Shown: in pieces, positions 24,193 through 34,773 of the stretch | Layout of the letters: every line of letters begins with the position of its first letter | Numbering within the stretch: the stretch's first letter is position 1 | From: Caulobacter sp. HMWF025 | GTDB lineage: Bacteria; Pseudomonadota; Alphaproteobacteria; Caulobacterales; Caulobacteraceae | Length of the DNA: 51,780 nucleotides | NCBI RefSeq assembly: GCF_003060965.1 | Contig: NZ_QAII01000176.1 | Location: 10,838-62,617 of the forward strand | Direction: 5' to 3' | Notes under the pieces: model-generated | What the model saw: only the letters and a program-made list of their open reading frames with translations | The model's database searches: none | Told to the model about the DNA's origin: nothing | Program-made: the position numbers and the translations under genes

Positions 24193-25581
24193 CTACTCTT
24201 CCTCTTCCACGCGGGCCCCGGCCACGCCCAGCGACTTGAGCTTGCGATGCAGGGCCGAGCGCTCCATCCCGATGAAGTTGGCGGTCCGTGAGATATTGCC
24301 GCCGAACCGCAGGATCTGGGCGTTGAGATACTCCCGCTCGAACAGTTCGCGCGCCTCGCGCAGCGGCAGGGCAATAATCCGCTCGGCCCCGATGGCTCCG
24401 GCATGGCCGGCCGAGGGCTGTTCGGCCCCGGCCAGCATTTCGGCGGTGATGACGTCGCCGGGCTCGCCGGCCGCCAGGATCAGCATGCGCTCGACATTGT
24501 TGCGAAGCTGCCGAACGTTGCCGGGCCAGGCCTGGACCTGCAGCGTGGCCAGCGCGTCATCGCCCAGCCGGCGACGCGGCAGGCCTGTGGCCTCCACGAT
24601 CCGGTCGATGAAAAAGCTGATCAGCTCGGGAATGTCTTCGCGCCGTTCCGAGAGCCCGGGTACCCGCACGGGCACCACATTGAGCCGGTGGAAGAGATCT
24701 TCGCGGAACCGTCCGGCGGCAATCTCGTCGCGGAGATCGCGGGAGGTCGAGGAGATGACCCGCACATCGACCTGCACGTCGCTGTCGCCCCCGACCCGCC
24801 GGAACCGCTGCTCGACCAGCACCCGCAGAATGCGGCTCTGGGTCTCGCGGGGCATGTCGGCCACTTCATCGAGATAGAGCGTGCCGCCATGGGCCCGTTC
24901 GAACACGCCGATCTTGCGCGGCCGACCGCCCTCACCCTCCTCGCCGAACAGTTCGACATCCAGCCGCTCGGGTGCCATGCCGGCCGCACTGACTGCCACG
25001 AACTCCTGCCGGGTCCGGGCGCTCGCGCCGTGGATCAGACGCGCGACGAGTTCCTTGCCGGCACCAGGCGGTCCCGAAACCAGAACCCGGCTATTGGCCG
25101 GAGCCACCTTGGCGATCATCTGGCGCAGCGCCTGGGCGGCTGCCGACTTGCCCATCAGCCCGTCTGACGTAAAGCTCTGGGCCCGCAGACGCCGGTTCTC
25201 GCGCTTCAGGCCGGCAGCTTCCAGCGCACGCTCAACAATGAGCAGCAAGCGGTCGGACTTGAACGGCTTTTCCAGGAACTCGTAGGCCCCGCGCTTGATC
25301 GCACTGACGGCCGTTTCGATATTGCCGTGACCCGAAATCATGATCACCGGCAGGTCGGGATCCAGAGACTTGACCATGTCGAGCAGTTCCAGCCCGTCCA
25401 TGCCCCCGCCCTGCATCCAGATATCAAGGACCAGCAGCGCCGGCTTGCGCGCTCGCAAGGCCGCAAGGGCCTGGTCGGCGTCGGCGGCGGTTCGCACCGC
25501 ATAGCCCTCGTCCTCGAGGATCCCGGCCACGAGGTCGCGGATGTCGGCCTCGTCGTCCACCACAAGCACATCAGCGCTCAT
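24193..25581 (-). CDS. ntrX: NtrX response regulator lacking the GAFTGA loop
   Basis: A 462-residue NtrC-family regulator. Receiver: phospho-acceptor Asp53 (VLDIWMQGGGMDG) and Lys105 in EKPF. AAA+ domain: Walker A GPPGAGKE at 170-177, in place of the usual GESGTGKE, and DEVADM as Walker B. After ELFG (210-213) the normal GAFTGA-containing loop is replaced by EEGEGGRPRKIGVFERAHGG, so the sigma-54 contact motif is absent. The C-terminus is a Fis-type helix-turn-helix (SRTANFIGMERSALHRKLKS). Overlaps ntrY by 4 bases. Known NtrX proteins of alphaproteobacteria regulate nitrogen, redox and envelope functions. Confidence 0.95.
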   Translation of the reverse strand: MSADVLVVDDEADIRDLVAGILEDEGYAVRTAADADQALAALRARKPALLVLDIWMQGGGMDGLELLDMVKSLDPDLPVIMISGHGNIETAVSAIKRGAYEFLEKPFKSDRLLLIVERALEAAGLKRENRRLRAQSFTSDGLMGKSAAAQALRQMIAKVAPANSRVLVSGPPGAGKELVARLIHGASARTRQEFVAVSAAGMAPERLDVELFGEEGEGGRPRKIGVFERAHGGTLYLDEVADMPRETQSRILRVLVEQRFRRVGGDSDVQVDVRVISSTSRDLRDEIAAGRFREDLFHRLNVVPVRVPGLSERREDIPELISFFIDRIVEATGLPRRRLGDDALATLQVQAWPGNVRQLRNNVERMLILAAGEPGDVITAEMLAGAEQPSAGHAGAIGAERIIALPLREARELFEREYLNAQILRFGGNISRTANFIGMERSALHRKLKSLGVAGARVEEEE

Positions 25582-27824
25582 ATCACTTCCTCTACACCAC
25601 CCACGGCCGCCGCGGTCAGGCGTACAGTCGTGGGAAACTTCAGGATCACGCGGGCCCCGGTCCCTTCGCGTGCATCGGTCAGGGCAAGACTGCCCTCATG
25701 GTCTTCCATGATGCGCTTGACGATCGCCAGGCCCAGGCCCGTGCCCTTCTCTCGGGTCGTCACATAGGGCTCGGTCAGGCGGTCGCGGTCGCGGACCGGT
25801 AGCCCGACCCCGTTGTCCTCGATGATCACCGACAGCTCGTCCGCGGTGGACACCAGGGTTGCAACGATCCGCCCCGCCGGCTCGGGCGAGGCCTGACGAC
25901 GTGCCCCGACAGCTTCGCCGGCGTTCTTCAGGATATTGACCAGGCCCTGACCGATCATCCGGGCATCGCAGGTGATCAAGACGTCGGCTTCGGGCCCCTC
26001 GAGCAGGACCTCGACCTCGGAATCGATGAACCGCTGGGCAAACACCGCCTGGCGCAGCATCTCGGTCAGATTGGCCGGCTCGAACCGCGGGGCCGGCATA
26101 CGGGCAAAGGCCGAGAACTCGTCGACCATCCGGCCGATGTCGCCTACCTGGCGAATGATCGTATCGGTGCAGCGGTCAAAGGTCTCCAGATCGCCGGTAA
26201 TCTCCTTGCGATACTTGCGACGGATGCGCTCGGCGGACAGCTGGATCGGCGTCAGCGGGTTCTTGATCTCGTGGGCGATCCGGCGCGCCACGTCCTTCCA
26301 GGCCGCATTGCGCTGGGCGGCCACAAGGCGGGTGATGTCGTCGAAGGTCAAAACCAGACCCTCGGCAACGTGCCCGGCCCCGCGCACGCGCAGCCGGCGA
26401 GTCTCACCATCGCGGATCAGATCGACCTCAACCTCGGCATCGGAGCGGCCTTCAAGGACCGTCTCGATCACGACATCGAACTCGGGTGCTGCTGCAATGA
26501 GGTCCAGGCCGACCGCGTCCTCCCTCAGACCCAGCAGGGCTGCGGCCCGGCGATTGAGGGCGGAGATCCGCCCCTGGGCATCCAGGCTGACGACCCCTGC
26601 ACTGACACCGGACAGTACAGTTTCGATGAACTGCCGCCGGGTCTCGGCATCGAGGCTGGCCGCCCTCAAGGCCGCCTGCTGAACCTGAAGATCCGTCGTC
26701 ATCATGTTGAAGGCTATGGACAGGGCCCGGATCTCCTCCGGTCCGACCGAGGCATCGACCCGGGCATCCAGGTCGCCGGCCGAAACACGGCCCGCCGCCT
26801 CAACCAGGCCCGCAACCGGACCTGCGATTGAGTTGGCTGCGGCAATGCCCACCCAGACGGCGGCCACAAGCACCAGAAGGGCCGTCTCGACATAGCTGAG
26901 CCCGAAGATCGCCTGGATCCGGACACGACTGCGCTCGGCATCCCGGTAGGAGATCAGGGATTCCTCGGTTTCGATCAGGTGACTCAGAATGCCGTTGTCG
27001 ACCGGCCGCACGACATAGAGATAGGCGTCAGGAAACGCCTTCAGGCGATAGAGCGCGCGGAACAGGTCGGCAGAGACGAACCGCTGGGCAATGGCCTCAC
27101 CCGTATCGGTTCCGGCAAAACTGGACGGCGGCGGGGCCAGGAACGGCGGAGCGCCGCGCGTCTCGGCCCGGGCCAGGATCCGGCCGTCACGGTCCAGCAC
27201 ATAGGCAGCCGAAAACCCGTTATCCTTGGTCAGGTCCGACAGGAAGTGGCCGAAGGCGACCGGGGCCTGCGACATCGCGGGCGCGGCGTCGTTCAGGTTG
27301 GAGGCCATCGGGCGAATATGTTCGCTGATGTATTTGATCTGCTCGGCGACGTAGGAATTGGCCACCTTGGCCGAGTTCTCGACGACGGTCCGAACCCGCT
27401 GGCTGAACCAGCCCTCCACGCCCCGGTTGACCAGAACCCCGAAGAACAGGGCGACAATCACGGCCGGAGCCACGGCCGCGAACGAAAACAGTCCGACGAA
27501 CCGCAGGTGCAGGCGGGCCCCGGCGTCATTGGCCCGGGCGTCGATCATCTCGAACAGTTGCAGGCCAACCACGGTGGCGATCCCGAGGATCAGCACCAGG
27601 TTGAAGCCGAGCACGATGAGGATCGCCGTGCTGGCCGGACTGATCGGTCCGCTCTTGGGCGGCGATGAGGCCAGTGCGATCCCGGTAATGGTCAGCAACG
27701 CGGCCAGAGCATAGGCCCCGGCAATCACATAGCGCGACCGCAGGAGCGCACGCCACCAGGCCCGGCTGAACCGGGCCGGTGAGTCACCAGATCCGGAAAC
27801 GGACACGACTGACGCCATGGACAC
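25578..27824 (-). CDS. ntrY: NtrY sensor histidine kinase
   Basis: A 748-residue membrane sensor. Helices at about 35-55, 65-90 and 100-125 precede a large periplasmic domain (about 130-300), then a fourth helix around 310-335, a HAMP segment (GPVAGLVEAAGRVSAGDLDA), a PAS domain (LSGVSAGVVSLDAQGRISAL), the HisKA box [20 protein letters not shown] with the phosphorylated His, and an ATPase domain with NILKNAGEAV, DNGVGLP and GTGLGLAIV. Partner of NtrX. The start is GTG 27824 or ATG 27818; no ribosome site is obvious. Separated from ntrC by 51 bases. Confidence 0.95.
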   Translation of the reverse strand: MSMASVVSVSGSGDSPARFSRAWWRALLRSRYVIAGAYALAALLTITGIALASSPPKSGPISPASTAILIVLGFNLVLILGIATVVGLQLFEMIDARANDAGARLHLRFVGLFSFAAVAPAVIVALFFGVLVNRGVEGWFSQRVRTVVENSAKVANSYVAEQIKYISEHIRPMASNLNDAAPAMSQAPVAFGHFLSDLTKDNGFSAAYVLDRDGRILARAETRGAPPFLAPPPSSFAGTDTGEAIAQRFVSADLFRALYRLKAFPDAYLYVVRPVDNGILSHLIETEESLISYRDAERSRVRIQAIFGLSYVETALLVLVAAVWVGIAAANSIAGPVAGLVEAAGRVSAGDLDARVDASVGPEEIRALSIAFNMMTTDLQVQQAALRAASLDAETRRQFIETVLSGVSAGVVSLDAQGRISALNRRAAALLGLREDAVGLDLIAAAPEFDVVIETVLEGRSDAEVEVDLIRDGETRRLRVRGAGHVAEGLVLTFDDITRLVAAQRNAAWKDVARRIAHEIKNPLTPIQLSAERIRRKYRKEITGDLETFDRCTDTIIRQVGDIGRMVDEFSAFARMPAPRFEPANLTEMLRQAVFAQRFIDSEVEVLLEGPEADVLITCDARMIGQGLVNILKNAGEAVGARRQASPEPAGRIVATLVSTADELSVIIEDNGVGLPVRDRDRLTEPYVTTREKGTGLGLAIVKRIMEDHEGSLALTDAREGTGARVILKFPTTVRLTAAAVGGVEEVI

Positions 27825-27875
27825 AGTCTAGATGGGGGTGTGCCCCAAATTCAACAGCTATGTGCCAATAAAGCT

Positions 27876-29299
<1,424 letters not shown>

Positions 29300-29303
<4 letters not shown>

Positions 29304-30415
29304 GCGTCTCCAGAGGAGGGTTCAGGGGCAACGGGCAGCAACACGCGGAAAACGGTGCGTCCCGGCTCGGATTCGAAATCGATCAGGCCGCCATGGGCGG
29401 TGACCAGCTTGGTGACCAGGGCAAGGCCAAGGCCCGTCCCGTTGGCCTTGGTGGTGACGAAGGGCTGGAACAGGTGATCCCGGAGGGTCTGGGGCACGCC
29501 CGGACCGTTGTCCTGCACCCGCACCTCGATCGGCGCGCCGGCGGTGGTCTTGCCGTCTGCCCCACGGACCCGGACCCCCGGACGCCAGGCCGTGTGGATC
29601 GAGATGGCCCCGCGACCGTCACCGCGCATGTGGGCTGCCTCGGCGGCGTTCTTGACCAGGTTCAGGAAGATCTGGATCAGGTGATCCTCATCACCCCAGA
29701 CCGACGGCAGGGACGGATCGTAGCTTTCCCGGAGCGAAAGCCCGTCGGCGACGCCGTTGGCGACGAGCGCACGCACGCGGTCGAGCACCTGGTGGATATT
29801 CACCGGCTCTCTGGGGGTCGGGACGTCTTCGGAGAAGGCCTCCATGCGATCCACCAGACGGCGGATCCGGTCGGTCTCGTCGACGATCAGCTGGGCGAGC
29901 GGCTGATCCAGCGCGGACGCCCCGGTCTTCAGCAACTGGGCCGCACCGCGAATACCGGCCAGCGGGTTCTTAATCTCGTGCGCGAGCATCTTGCCGAGAC
30001 CCACGACTGACCGCAGCCCGGCCGCGTCTGCGCCCCGATCGACACCAAGGACGCCCTTCACATGCAGGGTGAGCAACACCGAGCCGTCGCCGAGCGGCGC
30101 GGCGGCACCGTCGGCCTCAAACGGCGGCTGGCCGAAGAGGTTGACCTCGACCCCGTGCTCGCGAACGAGGGAGCCCTCGAAAATGGCCCGATCCAACAGA
30201 GACACCAGCACCGAGCCGGGCGGCAGGGCGGCGCGGAAACGGCCCCGCGCCAGAAGCGACAGACCATGGCCGAACAGGGCTTCTGCCGCCTCGTTGACGG
30301 CAACCAGACCCCCTTCCCGATCGACCACCAGGGCCGGTTCGGGATTCAGGTCAAAGGCCGCGGTCTTCAGCGCATCCGGCGCCTTGCCCCCCAATGCACG
30401 TGCACGGTCGCTCAC
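29300..30415 (-). CDS. ntrB: NtrB nitrogen-sensing histidine kinase
   Basis: A soluble kinase/phosphatase that sets the phosphorylation of NtrC in response to PII. The GTG at 30415 has GGAGG 8 bases upstream and overlaps the dusB stop by 4 bases, so I prefer it to ATG 30442; it gives 371 residues. An N-terminal PAS domain ([20 protein letters not shown]) precedes the HisKA box [20 protein letters not shown] and ATPase motifs [17 protein letters not shown] and GTGLGLALV. No membrane segment. Followed by ntrC with a 4-base overlap. Confidence 0.95.
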
Positions 30416-31419
30416 GCTGCGGCCCTCCGGTCCTGAAGCCATAGTTGGGTCAGCCCCCGCTCGACGGCTTCCGGTGCCTCGAGCCTGCAGAGTTCGGCGC
30501 GCGCGGCACGCCGGGCCTCTGCCGTTTCAGGCCAGGGCGCGGCATCGATGTAGGAGGCCAGGTGCTTGCGGAACATCTTCAGGCCCAGGCGCTCGCCATA
30601 GAAGTCGAGGCTGCGCCGGAAATGGGTCAGGGCAATCGACAGGCGCTGCTCGGCGTCCGGTTCGACAAAGGCTCGCCCCTCAAGGGCCGCCTCAATGGCC
30701 CCGGCGATCCAGGGGCGACCATAGACGCCCCGCCCGATCATCACGCCGTCCGCACCGGACTGGTCCAGGGCCTGGCGGGCCGTCTGACCGTCAATGATGT
30801 CGCCATTGACGAGAACCGGCACCGACACCGCCGCCTTGACCCCGGCCACGGCCGACCAGTCGGCGACGCCCTTGTAGAACTGGCTGCGAGTGCGACCGTG
30901 AACAGTGATAGCCCGGGCTCCGGCACCCTCGGCACGCTGCGCAATGTCAGCGGCGTTGCGCATGCTGTCATCCCAGCCGAGGCGCATCTTGACGGTCACC
31001 GGCACGTCAACGGCATCCACAGCGGCCCGGACGAGGGCTTCGGCAAGATCGGGCTCACGCATGATCGCCGAGCCGGATTGCTGGCCGGCCGAGACTTCCT
31101 TGGCCGGGCAACCGAAATTCAGGTCGATGATTTCGGCCCCGGCTTCGGCCGCCATCCGCGCGCCGAGAGCCATCAGGTCGGGGTCACGGCCAACCAGTTG
31201 CACCACCATCAGCGGCAGGCCATCGCCGACCGCCGCGCGACGGACGACATCCGGCCGCCCCCGCGCAAACTCGGCGCAGGCGACCATTTCCGTTGCCACA
31301 TAAGGCGCGCCGAGCGCGGTGGCCGTTTCTCGGAAGGGCAGGTCCGAGACTCCGGTCATGGGCGCGATCCAGACGCGCCCGGGAACCTCAACACTGCCGA
31401 CTTCGAGCGCTTTGCTCAT
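30412..31419 (-). CDS. dusB: tRNA-dihydrouridine synthase (NifR3/DusB)
   Basis: An FMN enzyme that reduces uridine to dihydrouridine in the tRNA D-loop. The 335-residue protein has the start VWIAPMTGVSDLPFR, the catalytic Cys104 in LNFGCPAKEVSAGQQSGSA, HGRTRSQFYKG, VLVNGDI and GADGVMIGRGVYGRPWI. It is the classic NifR3 found upstream of ntrBC in alphaproteobacteria and leads the operon. A promoter with an inverted repeat in its spacer lies 25 bases upstream of the ATG. Confidence 0.96.
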   Translation of the reverse strand: MSKALEVGSVEVPGRVWIAPMTGVSDLPFRETATALGAPYVATEMVACAEFARGRPDVVRRAAVGDGLPLMVVQLVGRDPDLMALGARMAAEAGAEIIDLNFGCPAKEVSAGQQSGSAIMREPDLAEALVRAAVDAVDVPVTVKMRLGWDDSMRNAADIAQRAEGAGARAITVHGRTRSQFYKGVADWSAVAGVKAAVSVPVLVNGDIIDGQTARQALDQSGADGVMIGRGVYGRPWIAGAIEAALEGRAFVEPDAEQRLSIALTHFRRSLDFYGERLGLKMFRKHLASYIDAAPWPETAEARRAARAELCRLEAPEAVERGLTQLWLQDRRAAA

Positions 31420-31443
31420 TTTGTGATCATCCCCAGCGCCATG

Positions 31444-31472
31444 TTTTTAGGCACATTGTGCAGCGCAGTAAA
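31444..31472 (-). promoter_or_regulatory. Candidate promoter and operator for dusB-ntrBC
   Basis: Minus strand: TTTACT (31472-31467), 17-base spacer, TAAAAA (31449-31444), 25 bases before the dusB ATG. The spacer contains the inverted repeat GCACAATGTGC (31461-31451). The GCAC/GTGC half-sites are those of NtrC operators, but spaced by 3 instead of the enteric 7 bases. A bound dimer here would block RNA polymerase. Confidence 0.5.
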
Positions 31473-31519
31473 GCCTTCATCTCTGGATCAAGCGGAACGA
31501 GGCGTCTAAGACACAGGCC

Positions 31520-32671
31520 ATGACCTTCTCCGTTGTGATCGTCGCTGCCGGTTCGGGGACCCGAGCCGGCCCGGGCCAGGCCAAGCAATGGCGCCTGCTC
31601 GCCGGCAAGCCGGTCCTGCGCTGGTCCGTCGAGGCCTTTCGCGCTGCGGGTGCCGCCGAGATCGTGATCGTGACCACGGATGAGGGCCAGACTGCCCTGC
31701 CCGGCATCCTCGAAGGGCTGGAGGGCTGGCGCAGCGTGCGTGGAGGAGCCACCAGGGCGCTCTCCGTACAGTCCGGGCTCGCCGCTCTGGCCGACCGTCC
31801 CGCAGCCGAACCCGTCCTGATCCATGATGCGGCGCGCCCCTTCGTACGCGAGGCCACAATCATGAGCCTGCTCGCGGCCCTCAGGGACGCGGATGGAGCC
31901 ATCCCGGCCCTGCCCGTGGCCGATACCCTGAAACGCGCGCTTCCTGGCGAGCGAACCATCACGACGTCGCGCGAGCATCTCTGGCGGGCCCAGACCCCCC
32001 AGGCCTTTCCACGTGACAGACTGGAAAAAGCCTATGTCGCCTGGTCAGGTCCGCTGGAACCGACAGATGACGCCCAGGTGGTCGAGGCCAGCGGCGGCCA
32101 GATCGCTCTGGTGCAAGGCGATCCCGGCCTTCTGAAACTGACCTATCCTGAGGACTTTGCCATGGCCGAACAGCTTGCCGGAACGGCCCGGATCACCCGT
32201 GTCGGCCAGGGCTTCGATGCCCATCGCTGGGGCCCAGGCGACTCGGTCTGGCTGTGCGGCGTCGAGATCGCCCATGACGAGACCCTGATCGGTCACTCCG
32301 ACGCCGATGCCGGACTGCACGCCCTGACCGATGCGCTGCTGGGAGCCATAGGCGAAGGCGACATCGGCGATCACTTCCCGCCGACCGATCCGCAGTGGAA
32401 GGGCGCGGCCTCCGACCGCTTCCTGATCCATGCCGCCGATCTGGTTCGAGCCAGGGGCGGCGTAATCATCAATGTCGACGTGACCCTGATCTGCGAACGG
32501 CCCAAGATCAAACCGCACCGCGAAGCGATGCGCGAGCGCCTGGCCACGATCCTGGCGTTGCCGCTCGATCGGGTCAGCGTCAAGGCGACGACGACCGAGA
32601 AGATGGGTTTCACCGGCCGTGGCGAGGGCCTGGCGGCCCAGGCCATTGTCGCTGTCGAAACCCCCGCCTGA
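31520..32671 (+). CDS. ispDF: Bifunctional IspD/IspF enzyme of the MEP isoprenoid pathway
   Basis: A 383-residue fusion. Residues 1-about 220: CDP-ME synthase (IspD) with [26 protein letters not shown] and TDDAQVVE. Residues about 225-383: MECDP synthase (IspF) with [42 protein letters not shown] and [20 protein letters not shown]. The fusion is common in alphaproteobacteria. It skips IspE, which would act between the two steps. Divergent from dusB, 100 bases between starts. Confidence 0.97.
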   Translation: MTFSVVIVAAGSGTRAGPGQAKQWRLLAGKPVLRWSVEAFRAAGAAEIVIVTTDEGQTALPGILEGLEGWRSVRGGATRALSVQSGLAALADRPAAEPVLIHDAARPFVREATIMSLLAALRDADGAIPALPVADTLKRALPGERTITTSREHLWRAQTPQAFPRDRLEKAYVAWSGPLEPTDDAQVVEASGGQIALVQGDPGLLKLTYPEDFAMAEQLAGTARITRVGQGFDAHRWGPGDSVWLCGVEIAHDETLIGHSDADAGLHALTDALLGAIGEGDIGDHFPPTDPQWKGAASDRFLIHAADLVRARGGVIINVDVTLICERPKIKPHREAMRERLATILALPLDRVSVKATTTEKMGFTGRGEGLAAQAIVAVETPA

Positions 32672-32707
32672 GTTCCTCAAGCTCAAGTCCAACCGCAGGA
32701 GCCGCCG

Positions 32708-33199
32708 ATGTTTCCGCTGGAAATCGAGACCCTCGCCCGACTTTTGATCGACGAGGCCCGCGAGCGCTCCCTCCGCATCGTCGCCGCCGAGAGCTGCACG
32801 GGTGGTCTGGTGGCCGGCGCGATCTGCGCGATATCGGGCGCTTCGGACGTCTTCGAGCGCGGCTTCGTCACCTACACCAACCGCGCCAAGTCCGAGATGC
32901 TGGGCGTGCCGGGAGATCTGATCGCCGACCATGGCGCGGTCTCCGAGCCTGTCGCCCGGATGATGGCCGAAGGGGCCCTGGCCAACAGCAACGGCCATGT
33001 CGCCGTCGCCATCACCGGTGTGGCCGGGCCCGGCGGGGGGTCACCGCTGAAGCCGGTGGGCACGGTGCATTTCGCCGTCGCCCGGGCCAATCGCTCGGTC
33101 GTGCATCGCCATGAGCGCTTCGACGGCGAAACCCGCGAGGCGGTGCAACTGGCGGCGATCCGCACCGCACTGGAAATGCTGCGCGACGCCGTGGCCTGA
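32708..33199 (+). CDS. pncC: CinA-type nicotinamide-nucleotide amidohydrolase
   Basis: A 163-residue single-domain CinA C-terminal protein (PncC/YgaD type), which deamidates nicotinamide mononucleotide to recycle NAD. Motifs: AAESCTGGLVAGAICAISGAS (split: AAESCTGGLVAG, AICAISGAS), the nucleophile Ser in ESCTGG, FVTYTNRAKSEMLGV and GVAGPGGGSPLKPVGTVHFA. No N-terminal MoCF domain. Followed two bases later by the FUSC gene. Confidence 0.92.
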   Translation: MFPLEIETLARLLIDEARERSLRIVAAESCTGGLVAGAICAISGASDVFERGFVTYTNRAKSEMLGVPGDLIADHGAVSEPVARMMAEGALANSNGHVAVAITGVAGPGGGSPLKPVGTVHFAVARANRSVVHRHERFDGETREAVQLAAIRTALEMLRDAVA

Positions 33200-33201
33200 C
33201 C

Positions 33202-34317
33202 GTGCCGAACACACCCCCTTCAGACTGGCGCCGTTTTGTCGGGCTCGGGCTTCCGCGAAATGCACTGACGGCTGCAGCCCAACGGCGAAGCGAAATCCGC
33301 CACGCCATAAGGGTTTCCGCAGCGGTCGGCGCGGCCTTCGCCCTCGCGACCCTGTTCCGCCTGCCACAGGGCTACTGGGCGGTCTTCACGGCGGTGATCG
33401 TCGTCCAGGCCAGCCTGGGGGCCACCATCACCGCGTCAGTCGAACGCTTCCTCGGCACCGTGGTCGGTGCCATCGCGGGGGCAGGCGCCGCATACCTGCA
33501 TAGCCGGTGGCCCCAGTTCGGCGGCCTGATCCTCTGCACGACCGTGGCCCTGGTTGCTTTCCTCGCGGCCGTCCGGCCGACTTTGAAGGTCGCGCCGGTC
33601 ACCGTCGTGATCATGCTGATCGGAACGACGACCCATATCGACCCGCTCACAGCGGCCTTCTACCGGGTCATTGAAATCACGCTTGGAAGTCTGGTCGGCG
33701 TCGCAGCGACGCTTCTGATCTTCCCGGCGCGAGCGCATGGGGCGGTGGTTGCCCGGGTGCAGGAAATCGGCGCCCTGAATGCCGAACTCCTGACCCACTA
33801 TGTCCGGGTGCTGCGCGGCCAGCCCACCACGCTGTCCACGGCGGACCAGTACGACGCCAATCGTGCCGCCATGGCCAAGCTGCAGACGGCTCTTTCGGAG
33901 GCCGATCGCGAGACCGCAAGCCACCTGAGCCTGCGCTCGGCCCCGGAGGCCCTGCCCCGGACGCTCTGGCGGCAGCGCAATGACATCGTGATGATCGGTC
34001 GCGCGCTCGCCCAGCCCGTGGCCATCCCGGCGCTGGCCGAGCCGGCTGCCGCCATGATCGAAGCCGCCACGGCCTTCCTGACCCAGGCGATCGGGCTGAT
34101 TTCCGCCGGGCCACGCCCCGACCGGCTGGCCCTGGCCGAGGCCCATGCGAAATTCCAGGCGACGATTGAAACCTTGCGGCACGAAGGCGCGCTGCGGGCC
34201 CTGGCCTTCGACGATGCCGCCCGCGTTTTCGGCCTGGTCTTTGCGGTTGAGAATCTGCACGCCAATCTGGGCGATCTGGCCGACCGCCTCGAGGAGCATC
34301 AGGGCATCGGCGACTAG
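33202..34317 (+). CDS. FUSC family inner-membrane protein
   Basis: A 371-residue protein of the fusaric-acid-resistance/aromatic-acid exporter-like family. Six hydrophobic segments lie in residues about 35-180 with the FUSC pattern LPQGYWAVFTAVIVVQASLG, SVERFLGTVVGAIAGAGAAY and FYRVIEITLGSLVGVAATLL. The remaining half is a cytoplasmic helical domain. GTG start, weak ribosome site. The stop codon shares the CTAG sequence with the stop of the convergent ratA gene. Substrate unknown. Confidence 0.85.
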   Translation: MPNTPPSDWRRFVGLGLPRNALTAAAQRRSEIRHAIRVSAAVGAAFALATLFRLPQGYWAVFTAVIVVQASLGATITASVERFLGTVVGAIAGAGAAYLHSRWPQFGGLILCTTVALVAFLAAVRPTLKVAPVTVVIMLIGTTTHIDPLTAAFYRVIEITLGSLVGVAATLLIFPARAHGAVVARVQEIGALNAELLTHYVRVLRGQPTTLSTADQYDANRAAMAKLQTALSEADRETASHLSLRSAPEALPRTLWRQRNDIVMIGRALAQPVAIPALAEPAAAMIEAATAFLTQAIGLISAGPRPDRLALAEAHAKFQATIETLRHEGALRALAFDDAARVFGLVFAVENLHANLGDLADRLEEHQGIGD

Positions 34318-34769
34318 GCCGGCGCTGTCCCGTGGATCGCCCGAGCCCGGGACTCGAAACAGGCGATCAGCTTGTCGGCCGCGCGATCGAGATTGGCCGC
34401 CAGCAGGCCGTCAAGCATCCGCGACTTGAAGGCAAAGTCGATGACGAACTCGATGCGGGTTTCATCGCCCTGGGCGACGAACCGCCACTGATTGGCCAGC
34501 CGCTTGAACGGCCCGTACAGCAGGCTGACATCGACCGTCAGATGCTCTGCGTCACGCCGTACGCGGGTCGCGAACTTCTCGCGCAGAAACGAGAACCCGA
34601 CCTGGGCCTCGGCGTCGACCGTGCTCACCGGGCCGTCTTCCCGGGCATTCCACGTCCGCATCGCCGTGATCCAGGGCACGAACTGCGGATAGGCCTCCAC
34701 GTCCCCGACCAGCGCAAATAGCTGCTCGGGGGTGTAGGGCAGAACCCGCGTTACGACGTGTCGGTGCAA
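34314..34769 (-). CDS. ratA: RatA/COQ10-type START-domain protein
   Basis: A 151-residue polyketide-cyclase/START fold protein. In E. coli RatA binds 50S subunits; its eukaryotic counterpart COQ10 binds ubiquinone, and alphaproteobacterial members are closest to COQ10. Motifs: VLPYTPEQLFALVGDVEAYP, FVPWITAMRTW and LANQWRFV. No ATG is available between the lipA stop and the domain; TTG 34769 gives LHRHVVTRVLPY, matching the family start. An ATG at 34832 lies inside lipA and is unlikely. Follows lipA by 4 bases. Confidence 0.88.
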   Translation of the reverse strand: MHRHVVTRVLPYTPEQLFALVGDVEAYPQFVPWITAMRTWNAREDGPVSTVDAEAQVGFSFLREKFATRVRRDAEHLTVDVSLLYGPFKRLANQWRFVAQGDETRIEFVIDFAFKSRMLDGLLAANLDRAADKLIACFESRARAIHGTAPA

Positions 34770-34773
34770 GGGC

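Noticed and set aside
27825..27875. TGGCAC-like sigma-54 -24 element upstream of ntrY
   Set aside because: The -12 GC is missing at the required spacing, and the NtrC here could not activate it anyway.
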